From contig CAUYUJ010016145.1 in NCBI GenBank assembly GCA_963575745.1, positions 77,501 to 141,500 on the forward strand: 64,000 nt of DNA, read 5' to 3'. Source of the stretch: Prorocentrum cordatum. Taxonomy: Eukaryota > Sar > Dinophyceae > Prorocentrales > Prorocentraceae. Under the pieces are notes generated by a model. The model did not search any database, was not told the origin of the DNA, and saw only the letters and a list, made by a program, of their open reading frames with translations. Positions 52,471-62,350 of the stretch are shown one piece after another (position 1 is the stretch's first letter; each line of letters begins with the position of its first letter). The position numbers and the translations under genes are program-made.

Positions 52471-52805
52471 AGGCTTCTTAGGAGCACCCCTGCTTCTTAG
52501 AAGGCGCGGGCCTTCTCTATGGGCGTGAGGCCGGCGCCTTCTAAGAAGCAGCCTCCTTCTAAGAAGCCCTCCCCCCCCTTCCACCCACCTCGGCGTGCCG
52601 CCAAGAAGAGGCGGAGGTTGGAGGCGGCCGGGGCTCGCCTATAGCCCCACCGAAGAATGTTCTCAGAACCTTTTGTGTGGTTCCCACGAAATGCTCTTGG
52701 AACATATCCGGCTGGGAGTCTGTCTTGTTTTAACACATCGGGGTTCTGTTCTAAGAACATTGCTTTTGTGATTAGAACATTTGTGGGTTCTAAGAACATT
52801 TCGTG
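52471..52805. repeat. CTTCTTAGAAG and GTTCTAAGAAC palindrome cluster
   Basis: CTTCTTAG/CTTCTAAGAAG blocks repeat at 52471-52570. TTCTAAGAAC/TTAGAACATT blocks repeat at 52748-52800. The second type resembles inverted nGAAn heat-shock elements, but no gene is adjacent. Confidence 0.7.
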
Positions 52806-52879
52806 GTAGGACTATAGAAATGCCGGGACGGTCTGTCCCTGCTCAAGAGAAGAGGCGGAGGTTGGAGGTGGCCAGGGTT

Positions 52880-53142
52880 CCGAGGCGGCCCAGCACTGGC
52901 TCTGGCCAGCTGGAAGGGAGGGCGAGGTTCGACGTTCTGGAGTCGACAAGGTTTGTGTTGATGCCCCTGTGGGCCTCTGGAAGCCGTTTTCAGGCCCCGG
53001 GACGGTCGAAAACGAATCCGGGTGAGAAATAAGAGCAGGTGGACCCCGGGAGCGGTCTGGGGACCGATTTTGAATCTAGTTGTCCTCATCCCCCCCTCCT
53101 GGTCCACTTTCTCGGGACCCATCCAGCTCAAACCCGCTGGCC
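52880..53142 (+). repeat. DR-4 dispersed repeat, copy 2
   Basis: Aligns with 26665-26930 through the GGCCCAGCACTGG, GGGACGGTCGAAAACGAATC, GGTGGACCCCGGGAG and CCATCCAGCTCAAAC blocks. Confidence 0.7.
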
Positions 53143-54424
53143 GCATCCAAGGCTGAAGGGTCGGGCATCGACATAACGCCCCGCCAGACAAGTCGACTGA
53201 GGAAATCTGCACGGGCTCCTTCGGCATTGGCATTCGAGTGTACTGGTGCCGCCCACAATCGGCTTCGCTAATCGACGTGCGTTTCGCCGGATACATTCGA
53301 TTGGTTTTGGACGTCGATTAGCTGACCCTCCGGGGTGCACTCAGCATGCGGTGCCATGCGCACGTGGAGTGCCCCTGGCAGCTTTCAGTATTTCTGTCCA
53401 ACCCCGAAAGGGGGAGGTTTCAAACCAGCCCCCACAGTGGCCCTGACAGTGTTACCAGGGGCGCCAAGGCAAAGCCGGGCCCTGAAGGCAACCTCCCAAG
53501 TGTTCGTTCGACCCGCACCCAATTGGTTGTACCAGAGTTCGAGCCGGCAAGTGATCCAAAACGGCGACGGAGGAGGAGAAGGAAGATGAGAGACGATGGG
53601 AGAGGAGGAGGGAGGGGTCGCCTTCCACATAGCTGGAAGAGGAGTTCAACCTGAATGCAGTGCTGTGGCGAGAGCACGGCTTCGAAAAGACACCGCCCTC
53701 CCCCGAATGGCCCCAAAGCCCTCCACAAGGGCCCCACGAGGCCCCGAGGCACCCCAAGAGGCGCCCAGAGGGCACGAAGGGAGCCCAAAGAGCACCCCAA
53801 GAAGTCCCCATGACGAGCCCAACAGAGCTCCAAGACCATACGTGCAGCCGCTGGGAATGACAAAGCTCGGGGGCAGTGAAGCGCAGGAGGCCTCAGCCAG
53901 GAGATCGGCATCGAGAACGGACTACCATCCACCCGTGCAGCTGCCGGGTGGCTCAAATTGCAGCTCCGGGAACGGAAGTCTCAGGCGACGACCTGATTTG
54001 AAAAACGACCCAACCGCCGTGTGCGCTCCGGGGATCCTCTTGGGGTTCGCTCGGGGGGGTCGCGTGGAGGCCTGCGGGCAGGGCCTGGCCCGGACATCCA
54101 ACGTCGTGTACAGCAGGCACGCGATGAGACGTCGTGCTATGAGGGACATTGGGGCACATTCTTCGTCGAGATTTGAGCTCCGCGAGGTGCGCCAGGGATT
54201 CTGCGAGCCACTGGGGGATAAGGAGCTTCTGTGGGGCACCTGCTGGCAGGCCGACTTATATCATATAACGGGGAACAAGGCCCCCAGGGCCGGCCGTCTT
54301 TTTCGAAATCTCCCCCCCCGGTCACCTTTTTAGTCCCGGTGGGGGGGGCCGACCCTTTTCGAGGCGTTTCGGGGCCAGGCCCGCCGCTATTGGGGAGCCG
54401 TAAATCGGCCCCCAGAGCGATCAG
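53143..54424. other. Unassigned DNA
   Basis: No gene recognised. A weak match to the DR-1 GGA-to-M6 transition (GGAGGAG then GCAGTGCTGTGGCGAGAGCA) is at 53565-53690. Confidence 0.4.
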
Positions 54425-55080
54425 ACAGCCGTCCTGGCGGCCCAAGACGGCCCCGAGCCATCCCGAAGACGGCCTCCAGGGGTCTCAGACGGCCCAAGAA
54501 GCTTTCCAAACGGACCAAGAGGCTCCGAAGACGGCCCAAGAAGGCTCCAAGAGAACCCCGCTGAGCGCCCCAAGAGGCTTAATATATAGATTGCCCTTAG
54601 GTTTCTGAAGGACCTGGGCGTTTGCACCGCTTCCACGTTGCTAGACGGCTCCAGAGGCGCCCTGGGCAGCCCCGAAACGGCCCGAGAAAGGCCCAAGAAA
54701 GTCCCAAGACAGCGTCAGAGACCACTCGAGAGCCCCAGGATGATTCGAGAGGGCCCCGAAACGGCCCAGGAGGCCCCCCAAGACAGCCCAAGAGCGGGGC
54801 CCAGAGCGGCCCCAGAGCGCCCCAAGAGGGGGGATACGAGCCCACGACTCCAGCTTTCCACCCCCCCACGCCCCCAGGAGGCCCAAAGAGGCCCCGACGA
54901 GGCGCCTCGAGGTTCCAAAGAGTCCCCCGAAGAGGCCCCCAAGAGGCCCCCAAGAGGCCCGAAAGAGGCCCCAAGGAGCCCCAAAACGGCCCCCAGGAGA
55001 TTTCAGTCGCACTCGACGAGGTTCTTCAGAGGTTCCCCACGAGGTACCAACGAACACCCAAGAGGCCTCTGACATACAGC
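54425..55080 (+). repeat. GGCCCAAGAGGCCCC minisatellite
   Basis: Degenerate units of about 11-12 bp (CCCAAGAGGCCC, CCGAAGACGGCC). Complement of the CTCTTGGG repeat at 24890. Confidence 0.9.
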
Positions 55081-55357
55081 CCAGGCACCATGGCGGGATG
55101 GTCCGACGGCCAATATCTATATTACATATATATAGGGGGGGGGGGGGGGGGCAGCTGCTGCCTCTGGTCGCCATGGCGGCCCCCCCAGGCCATTTTTTGG
55201 CACCCCTCACGAGGATCGTAGCCACCTCGCCGAAAATTCGAGCCCTCAAATTGCCCACAACAGGCCACGCGGGCCGTACAGATGGTCAAGAAAGCCTCAA
55301 GAGGCCCCGAAGACGCCCAAGAGAGCCCCAAGAGGGCCCCTGAGGGCCCCAAGAGAG
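55081..55357. other. Spacer with a G run
   Basis: TATATATA followed by 17 G at about 55134-55151. No gene. Confidence 0.5.
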
Positions 55358-56600
55358 CCTTCAAGAGGCAAACATCGGCACATTTCTTTCGTAAAACGTA
55401 CATATTCGGCATACTCGCTGGCTTCGTCTTCACAGTGCCCCAGACGCCCCCGCGGAGCCCCAAGACAGCCCAAGAGAGACCCAAGAGGGCCCCAGACGGC
55501 CCAAAAGGGTCGGCCTGTGGGGCTCACCGAACCCCCCGAGACGGCCCAAGAGGCCCCGAAGCCGGCCCAGGAGGCCCCCAAAACGGCCTCAGGGAGGCCC
55601 AAGAGGGCCTCGTTCGAAATCGTGTTCCCGGAAGCCTCTCCAGAACATGATTTCTGGGTTCCGAGGACGCCCAAGAGCCCACAAGACAGCCTCAGCGAGG
55701 CCCCAGAGGGCCCGAGATTGCTTGAAGATGGCCGAAGGGGGCCCCGAGAGGGCCTTCAAGAGACAAACATCGGCCCATTTCCTTCGTAAAACGTACGTGT
55801 TCAGCATACTCGCTGGCTTCGTCTTCACAGTGCCCCAGACGCCCCCGCGGAGCCCCAAGACAGCCCAAGAGAGACCCAAGAGGGCCCCAGACGGCCCAAA
55901 AGGGTCGGCCCGTGGGGCTCACCGAAGCCCCCGAGACGGCCCAAGAGGCCCCGAAGCGGGCCCAGGAGGCCCCCAAGACGCCCTCAGGGAGGCCCAAGAG
56001 GGCCCCGTTCGAAATCGTGTTCCCGGAAGCCTCTCCGGGAACATAGTTTCCGGGCTCCCAGCGCTCCCTATAGACTGGGCCCCAGGACAGCTTCAGCGAA
56101 GCCCCAGAGGGCCCGAGATGGATTGAAGATGGCCGAAGAGGGCCCCGAGAGGGCCTTCAAAAGGTGAAAATCGGCCCATTTCTTTTGAAAAACGTAATTA
56201 CATGTTCAGTATACTCGCTGGCTTCGTCTTCACAGTGCCCCAGACGCCCCCGCGGAGCCCCAAGACAGCCCAAGAGAGACCCAAGAGGGCCCCAGACGGC
56301 CCAAAAGGGTCGGCCTGTGGGGCTCACCGAACCCCCCGAGACGGCCCAAGAGGCCCCGAAGAAGGGCCAGTAGGCCCCCAAGACGGCCTCAGGGAGGCCC
56401 AAGAGGGCCGTTCGAAATCATGTTCCCGGAAGCCTCTCCGGGAACATGACTTCCGGGTTCCGAGGACGCCCTAGAGAAACCCAGGACAGCCTCAGCAAGG
56501 CCCAAGAGGGCCCGAGATGGCTTCAAAATGGCCGAAGAGGGCCCTAAGAGGGCCTTCAAGATGCAAAAATCAGCCCGTCCCCGTAGTAAAACGTACGGAC
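55358..56600 (+). repeat. Tandem array of about 400-bp units (three plus part)
   Basis: Units start near 55358, 55753 and 56153, with a fourth truncated start near 56552. Each opens with CTTCAAGAG.CAAA.ATCGGC, then TCGCTGGCTTCGTCTTCACA, then the GGCCCAAGAGG minisatellite, then GTTCCCGGAAGCCTCTCC.G. The TTCCCGGAA...TTCCGGG segment can fold. Minus-strand frames of about 100-125 codons recur in each unit because of the duplication. Confidence 0.9.
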
Positions 56601-56761
56601 TCAGCGCGAGACAACTGGCGACCGCAGCTGCCGTCCCTTCGTGCTGGGCGAGTGCGAGCCTGGCGTTCAGTTTGGACGGAACGTGTCGGGTCTGTTGCCA
56701 ATCGGGGCTGCGCCAGGTTAGGTCACCCCCAAAGTCAGGTTCGGGAATGGGTCGTAGCAAC

Positions 56762-56801
<40 letters not shown>

Positions 56802-57024
56802 CACGCCCCAACAGGCTCCCCAAGACGCCCCAAACCCATGCTCCCAGAAGGCCTTTTGGGAACCCGATTCATACAGCCTCCGCCCCCTTACACAACCATT
56901 TTCCTCGAAGGCCTTTCGGAATGCAGATTGGTATGCGTGGACTGTGGTCCACTACTTCAGTGGAGCAGTGAATTCGTCAAGGCCTGGGGCCTGCTATAAC
57001 CTGAGCGCGCGCGAAGCGCGCGAT
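56601..57024. other. Unassigned DNA with (ACG)n
   Basis: GACGACGACG at about 56764-56803. No gene recognised. Confidence 0.5.
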
Positions 57025-57124
57025 GTTTGTTGTGTATACATATACACACACATACATAGATACATTCATACAGACATACATACACATACATACAAACATA
57101 CATACATACTACCATACATACTTT
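57025..57124 (+). repeat. ACAT/CATA microsatellite (left flank of YR element)
   Basis: CATACATA and ACACAC repeats end where repeat A1 starts. The same type of repeat resumes at 61841, after B2, so the element appears to have inserted into it. Confidence 0.9.
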
Positions 57125-57202
57125 ATATGTTTGTAATATGTTTGTATCTCCCCTGTGTCCTCGTGCTCTTGGCCGTCCGTTCCATAATCGTTCTGGCTCA
57201 AG
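57125..57202 (+). repeat. Split direct repeat A1
   Basis: About 78 bp, matching A2 at 61500-61577. The last 58 bp (ATCTCCCCTGTG.CCTCGTGC ... GCTCAAG) differ at about five positions. Its last 21 bases resemble the spliced leader at 16 of 21 positions. Confidence 0.85.
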
Positions 57203-57657
57203 TTCAACAGGAGAACGCCCCTTCTTTCTTTGAGCATCCTCAGCCTGCGGGCGAGGAAGAGGTGACTCGCGCCACGGCGATTCGGTGGTGCCTGTTGGCC
57301 TCGCTCTTCGATCTGGTGTTCAATGAGCGACCGCCCCGAGCCGACGAGGGCGGCGCTGAGAGGGACGCCGAGAGGGATAACTGGTCCGAGGAGAGACGGG
57401 ATTTCCTTCCAGACGAGCTGCATGGAGACGATGGTGGTCATTTCGTGGAGGAGCTCTTCTGGGGCCTTGACATTGAGTCGGGCGCGACGGTCTGGAAGAA
57501 GTGGAGTCGGGTCTACTTCCAGACCGGTGACCAATCGGCCGTGATCCTGATGCTCGTGCACCAGGTGCCGGGCAACGTCGGGACCTGGACGGTCGTGGAC
57601 GGGCTGAAGCGAGTGCAGGTTCACGACTTGCGCAAGTCGTGTCTTCCCGAAGCCTAA
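57203..57657 (+). pseudogene. YR element ORF a (unknown, gag-like position)
   Basis: An open frame after A1 continues from before it: HPQPAGEEEVTRATAIRWCL, then EERRDFLPDELHGDDGGHFV and WKKWSRVYFQTGDQSAVILM, ending SCLPEA. Acidic, about 150 codons, with no known domain and no clear ATG. Likely a structural or accessory protein of the element. Confidence 0.5.
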
Positions 57658-57751
57658 GTCGGAGTGGCAGTTGGAACCAGTTGAGGGGCTGGTTCGCGAG
57701 AAGAGGATAAGGCGGAGGCCGACTGGGTGAACCTGATTCGTAGGATTTCGG

Positions 57752-59130
57752 GTGACTCCTGATTCTCGGTCCCTGCTGGAAAAGATGCCGGGCATGGAGG
57801 TCGGCAAGGGGGGTAACTCGCAGAAGTCCAACTTCGCATGGTGGCTGATGCAGAGCATATTAACCCTAGGAGGCGCGGTGTACAGTTACAAGTTCGTCGG
57901 GACGGCGGGCCTGGGGGTCTTGTTGGCTTACAAGACCTGGAAGTTCTTCGGCGTCGGTGAGATGATCGAAGACGGCATGAATGTCCTGAAGTTTGCGAGC
58001 GAGACGGCCATTCGGATCACGGACGCGCACGACCACGTGGTGGAGCGCTGGGAGGAGGGGGCCATGAGGGCCCCTTGCTCGCGGCGCTGGCTGTTTCATT
58101 CGTGTTGATGCTGATCTACTCGCTGGGTGGCTGCGAGATGAAGCGTAAGAAGATGACGGTTGACGGCTTCGCGACGGACTCGGACAGCGAAATTTCGATT
58201 GAACAGGGCACGGCCGCCTCGGACACGGATGACGACGACGGTCTCATGAGGCATCCTGGGATGAGGCTCCTCCTCGAGCATCAGGCGGCGCTTCAGAGCC
58301 AACTGAGAAAGCTGGCCGCCGAGAAGGACAAGGGCACGCACACGGGCGACGAAGTTCGAGGATTGGACGCGGCTCAGGAGGATGAGTCAGCGCGCCGAGG
58401 GATCGACAACCTGACGGAGCGGCTCGTGGCCCACGAGCGGCAGGTCTCGGACGACCAGGGCCACGGGGGAGGCGCCGAGCGCGGGGCTTGGTGCCCCCCC
58501 ATCAGCCTAGGAGGTCGTGCCGTGAAGGACCTTGCTGCGACGGGGGCGAGCGGGAAGCCGGTGGACCACTACATCCAGGAGCTGGAGCAGGAGGCCAAGG
58601 ATCCGAGGGCGACCATGCTGAACCAGCTGAGGCAGCGCGAGAACGCGGACTGGAGCATGGGCCTTTTCGGGCTCGGATCGATCCGACGGCGCTGGCTCGG
58701 ATGTACAAGCATGGGACGTCGGCGAAAGCCCAGGTGCAGCAGTGCGCGAGGTCGAAGGAGCTGGAGACGCGCCACGCGGCGAGCGAGATGGCTCTCGCGG
58801 CCGCGATCCTGGACAGGACGTTGAGTTCCGAACAGGACATGGTGAACAGTCATGCCGCGGAGGTTATCTGCCGTCGCCATTACGGCCTCTTCCGCGCGCC
58901 TGAGAACGCGAGGAAGCAGAGCGATTGGAAGCAGCCGCGCGGGGGGAACGGGACGAGGTGGAAGAGCAAGGCACGGTGGGAGCTGGCGGACGAGTACGAC
59001 ACGGTGGCCCTCGATAATGACGACTGGGCCATCGCTGACGCTGATGGGCTGGCGCGCAAACGCTTGGAGCGGAAGCCTTTGTTCAATAAGTACCTTGACG
59101 AGGCTTTCCCCAAGCGCGCAAGGACTGCTC
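57752..59130 (+). pseudogene. YR element ORF b (membrane segments, coiled coil, structural region)
   Basis: Frame 2 from 57752 has GTAGLGVLLAYKTWKFFGVG. A shift near 58065 to frame 1 gives LLAALAVSFVLMLIYSLGG, a clear hydrophobic segment, then an acidic/coiled-coil part (LLLEHQAALQSQLRKLAAEK) and DHYIQELEQEAKDPRATMLN. A second shift near 58670 to frame 3 gives DPTALARMYKHGTSAKAQVQ, VICRRHYGLFRAPENARKQS and WKSKARWELADEYDTVALDN. Two hydrophobic stretches in a retroelement structural protein are unusual. Confidence 0.55.
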
Positions 59131-59559
59131 CGAGCAGGGGCGGCCTGCCTCTCCAGCGGCGGGAGGGGTGCAGACAGGCGCGTGCAGTCGCCGCTTCTGC
59201 ATTGTGCTCGTCTGGCGCTTGGCGCAGATCGCGCGCGCGATCGAGTTCGTCGAGGGCTGCTTATGGACCCTCGGCGGCAGCCGTGCGCGCCACCAGTTTG
59301 TTCGGCCAGCTGAAGGAGTAGGCCCTTGTCGCCAGGAGCGCATGCTTCGAGATGCCATTGGAGTCATCGCGTGGACTTGCTGGCGCGGAGGCTCGGACTC
59401 GAGACCCTCTGCGCAGAGTGCCCCGGGCGTCTTTCTGCGTCGAGGAGAACCCCGAGGGGGCGGAGGCCGCTGCGTTGGATCGACTGACTCTGAAGCGCGG
59501 CAACCGGTCCGTGAACGCTATCTCGCACATGCACCACGGCCTGCTGGACGGGGCGCGGA

Positions 59560-59890
59560 GCGAGTCGCTGGGACCTGGGACCGCGAGGAGCGTCAGAACG
59601 TGCTCGAGTGCAGGGCTGTGGCGATGGCGCTTCGGAGGCCGGCTCGCTGCCGGCGAAACTGGCATCAGAAGGCGGTGGTGGTCACCGACAGCTTCGCGAC
59701 GATGGGCTGCTTGAGCAAGGGGCGCCCGTCGTCGCGGCCTCTCTTGAAGCAGGCGCGGGCCAGCGGGGTCATCCAGCTGGCGCTCGGGATCCGACCGAGG
59801 TCATGCTGGGTCAAATCCGAGCGGAACGCGGCAGACGGCCCCTCGCGCGGAGCGCCCGCGGGGCCCGACCCCGACACGCTCAAGAAGGGA
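59560..59890 (+). pseudogene. YR element RNase H domain
   Basis: Frame 2: ERQNVLECRAVAMALRR holds the Glu motif, KAVVVTDSFATMGCLSKGR the central Asp strand, and VKSERNAADGPSRG the terminal Asp motif. These match the RNase H of DIRS-order elements. Open over this interval but cut off from its neighbours by shifts. Confidence 0.75.
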
Positions 59891-60059
59891 AAGGCCCAGG
59901 CGCGAGGATTGCCCCAGGCGGCGAAGGCGAGGCTTCAGGTGTTTCCAGGGCATCGCCGACGTGGGCCTCAGCACTGGCGACGCTGCCGATGATGGCGAGG
60001 AGAGCGGAGGCAGGGCGAGAGGCTGCGACGGGAGTCCTTGAAGACCAGCGCGAGCAGGA

Positions 60060-61010
60060 GCGCGGGTTCACGACTCTCCCGAAGCCCTCCTTTTCCTTTG
60101 CGCCGTTGCGCAGGCGCGGGGCCAAGGCGCGGGAGCGTGGCAGCGACTGCCCGTTCGAGGACTTCGGGCGCCCAGCCAACAAGTTGCCGGCGCACAAGGT
60201 GACGGACAGCATCAATAAGATCTACGCCAAGTGGGCACACGAGTTGCTGAAGGATGCGCGCCAACATGGGTCCCATTTGAGTCACATGACGAGCTCGACC
60301 GAGCTCTGGCAGTCTATATGTCGTACTTCTGCAACTCGAAGAGGCTCTCGCATATTCACGGTGGGCACTTGCTGTCGGGCTTCGTTCACATCTTCCCAGC
60401 GCATCGCCACGAATTGCCTCTTGCTTCTAGAGCTTCGTCGGCTTGCCAGATAACGCAGGAGGGCGGGAGCTTCTGCCGCGAGGTAGTGGGGCTTCTGGCG
60501 ACTGACATGCTGGAGCGGGGCAAGCTAGCGGCCGCGTGCGCGGCCTTCTTCACGTTCGACACTTTCTGCCGAGCAAGATTGGGCGCCGCTTAGAGTGGAG
60601 AGCCTGGCCTTTGATGGAGAAGATCTGGCAGTGATTTGGGGGGGCCGACGCGAGGAGACGAGGTCAAGGCAGGGCCGAATCAGGGGCTCAACTTGGGGTC
60701 GCATACCACCGTAGCGCTGCTGAGGGGGCTCATCGACGCCCGCGACAGCGACGATGTCGTCTTCCCCTTGAGCGAGCGTCTCGGAGCACAGGCGCCACTG
60801 GATGATCAGCATGACGAGGCTCGGCCTGACGCACCTCGGCACGCCGCACAACACGAGGCAAACGGCGGCGGGCGAGTTCGTGGCCAGGGGCGGCACGCTG
60901 GAGAGCTGCCGCCGGCGCGGACGATGGGCGTCGCTGTTTTCGGTGCAGAGATATATCGAAATGCATATGATTGTCGTGGCCCGCGCCAGTTTGACCCCCA
61001 AGCAGTTAGA
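60060..61010 (+). pseudogene. YR element tyrosine recombinase
   Basis: The integrase of the element, three frames. Frame 1: HKVTDSINKIYAKWAHELLK. Frame 3 from about 60260: ESHDELDRALAVYMSYFCNS (core-binding domain), LLSGFVHIFPAHRHELPLAS, GSFCREVVGLLATDMLERGK; after a break, EVKAGPNQGLNLGSHTTVAL. Frame 1 from 60802: GTPHNTRQTAAGEF with the H..R pair (His at 60847-60849, Arg at 60856-60858), then RRGRWASLFSVQRYIE with the catalytic Tyr at 60952-60954. Catalytic residues survive although the frame does not. Confidence 0.8.
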
Positions 61011-61314
61011 GCAAGGTCAAACTTTTTGGAAGGTTCCTCACGAGAGTTCCCTGAGACTCCTTGAGGGCCCTGCTTGCTCCCGTCTCAATGTCGCCGCTGG
61101 GCTTCGAGAGCTGCTGGCGAAAGTGGCCCAGGGCTGCCACGGAGGCGATTGTGCCCATTTATCCCTCGGGAGCGGGGCCCAGGCGGCAGGTGCAGTAGCT
61201 CATGATTTTGCTCCCGTTCGAAAGAGGAGGCCGCGTTTAGTAATTTTCTTTGGTCCCTCCCGACCCACCCCAGAAAGACGGGGCTAGCGATGAACCAGAG
61301 TAGGAGGTGGTAGA
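61011..61314. other. YR element 3' internal region
   Basis: Non-coding in appearance; nothing further recognised. Confidence 0.4.
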
Positions 61315-61499
61315 TGGCAGCAGGACCCTACAGAGGTTGATCCTGCGCGGTCTGATGCTGTGGCCGCCCGCACTTCAAAGATGCATGGCCCCTCAGGGCC
61401 GTGGTCAAAACAGATGGCACGTCACATCGTCGGGGGCCCGTCGAGGTGGCAGGGGCCCGAGCATCTGGCCAGGAGTTGTTTCGGACCCAGGGTGATAAC
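61315..61499 (+). repeat. Split direct repeat B1
   Basis: 185 bp, aligned without gaps to B2 at 61655-61839 (fixed offset of 340). It ends TCGGACCCAGGGTGATAA. Confidence 0.95.
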
Positions 61500-61577
61500 A
61501 TATGCTGGTAAACTGTTTTTATCTCCCCTGTGACCTCGTGCTCCTGGCCGTCCGTTCCATGATCGTTCTTGCTCAAG
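61500..61577 (+). repeat. Split direct repeat A2
   Basis: Matches A1 (57125-57202). It joins B1 directly, as expected for B1-A2. Spliced-leader resemblance at its end is 14 of 21. Confidence 0.9.
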
Positions 61578-61654
61578 CCCACCCGCCCAACCCACCCTTT
61601 TTTCAACTTGACTATCTTCCAGCCGCTTGCAGCGGACAGGTGACAGCAGTGAGG

Positions 61655-61839
61655 TGGCAGCAGGACCCAACAGAGCTTTATCCTGCGCGGTCTGATGCTG
61701 TGGCCGCCCACACTTCAAAGATGCATAACCCCTCAGGGCCGTGGTTAAAACAGATGGCACGTCACATCGTCGGGGGCCCGTCGAGGTGGAAGGGGCCTGA
61801 ACATCAGGCCAGGAGTTTTGTCGGACCCAGGGTGATAAA
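61655..61839 (+). repeat. Split direct repeat B2
   Basis: Second copy of B. Ends at GGTGATAAACATAC, where the ACAT microsatellite resumes. Confidence 0.95.
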
Positions 61840-61840
61840 C

Positions 61841-61916
61841 ATACATGTATACATACAGACGTACGTACGTACGCACATACATACTTATCTACTTACACAC
61901 AATCATACACACACAA

Positions 61917-61949
<33 letters not shown>

Positions 61950-61952
61950 TAC
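61841..61952 (+). repeat. CATA/ACGT/CA microsatellite (right flank of YR element)
   Basis: CATACAGACGTACGTACG, ACATACATAC and a run of CA dinucleotides (61917-61942). Confidence 0.95.
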
Positions 61953-62350
61953 ACCGCGGGAGGCGAGGCCCCCTGGCCGCGCCCGGGGACCACAGCGGCG
62001 CATGGAGGGACTGGGGCCCCCGAAGGCCCTCACGAGGCCTCCAAGAAGCTTCCGGCCGTCCCAAGGACGCTTCCAAGAACCCCCCACAGGCTCCCAGACC
62101 AGGCAGGATCGATCCCTTCCAGAGGGCCCACGAAGCCGCGAAAACGTCTCAAGAGGGCTCCAGGATGGCTCCCAAAAGGGCCCCGGAAAGTTGACATCGC
62201 CCCATGAACGCACATTTCAAGTATCTACCCGTGGCGGGCCACCCCAGCGTGCACCACGACCCCAGACGCCGCCACGACCGCTCCCAAGTCCCTGGGTAGC
62301 TTGCCCGCACGCACGGGCTGTCGGCGGGCGCGCGCGCGACCGTGCCCGCG
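61953..62350. other. Unassigned GC-rich DNA
   Basis: GAGGCCC/AAGAGGGC-type minisatellite traces at 61960-62190. No gene recognised. Confidence 0.4.

Larger units (their letters stand above)
57125..61840 (+). mobile_element. Tyrosine-recombinase retroelement with split direct repeats
   Basis: About 4.7 kb. Layout is A1 (57125-57202), coding remnants, B1 (61315-61499), A2 (61500-61577), B2 (61655-61839). This A1-internal-B1-A2-B2 order is the split direct repeat of Ngaro/PAT-type elements in the DIRS order. Coding remnants in order: two structural (gag-like) regions, RNase H, tyrosine recombinase. RNase H before recombinase also fits. No recognisable reverse transcriptase remains between about 59130 and 59560, so an internal deletion is likely. 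Frames shift several times; the copy is dead. No target duplication is expected for this class. Confidence 0.8.

Noticed and set aside
55122-56402. Similar minus-strand proteins of about 100-125 codons repeated three times
   Set aside because: The similarity is fully explained by the 400-bp tandem duplication; the sequence is minisatellite-derived and has no domain.
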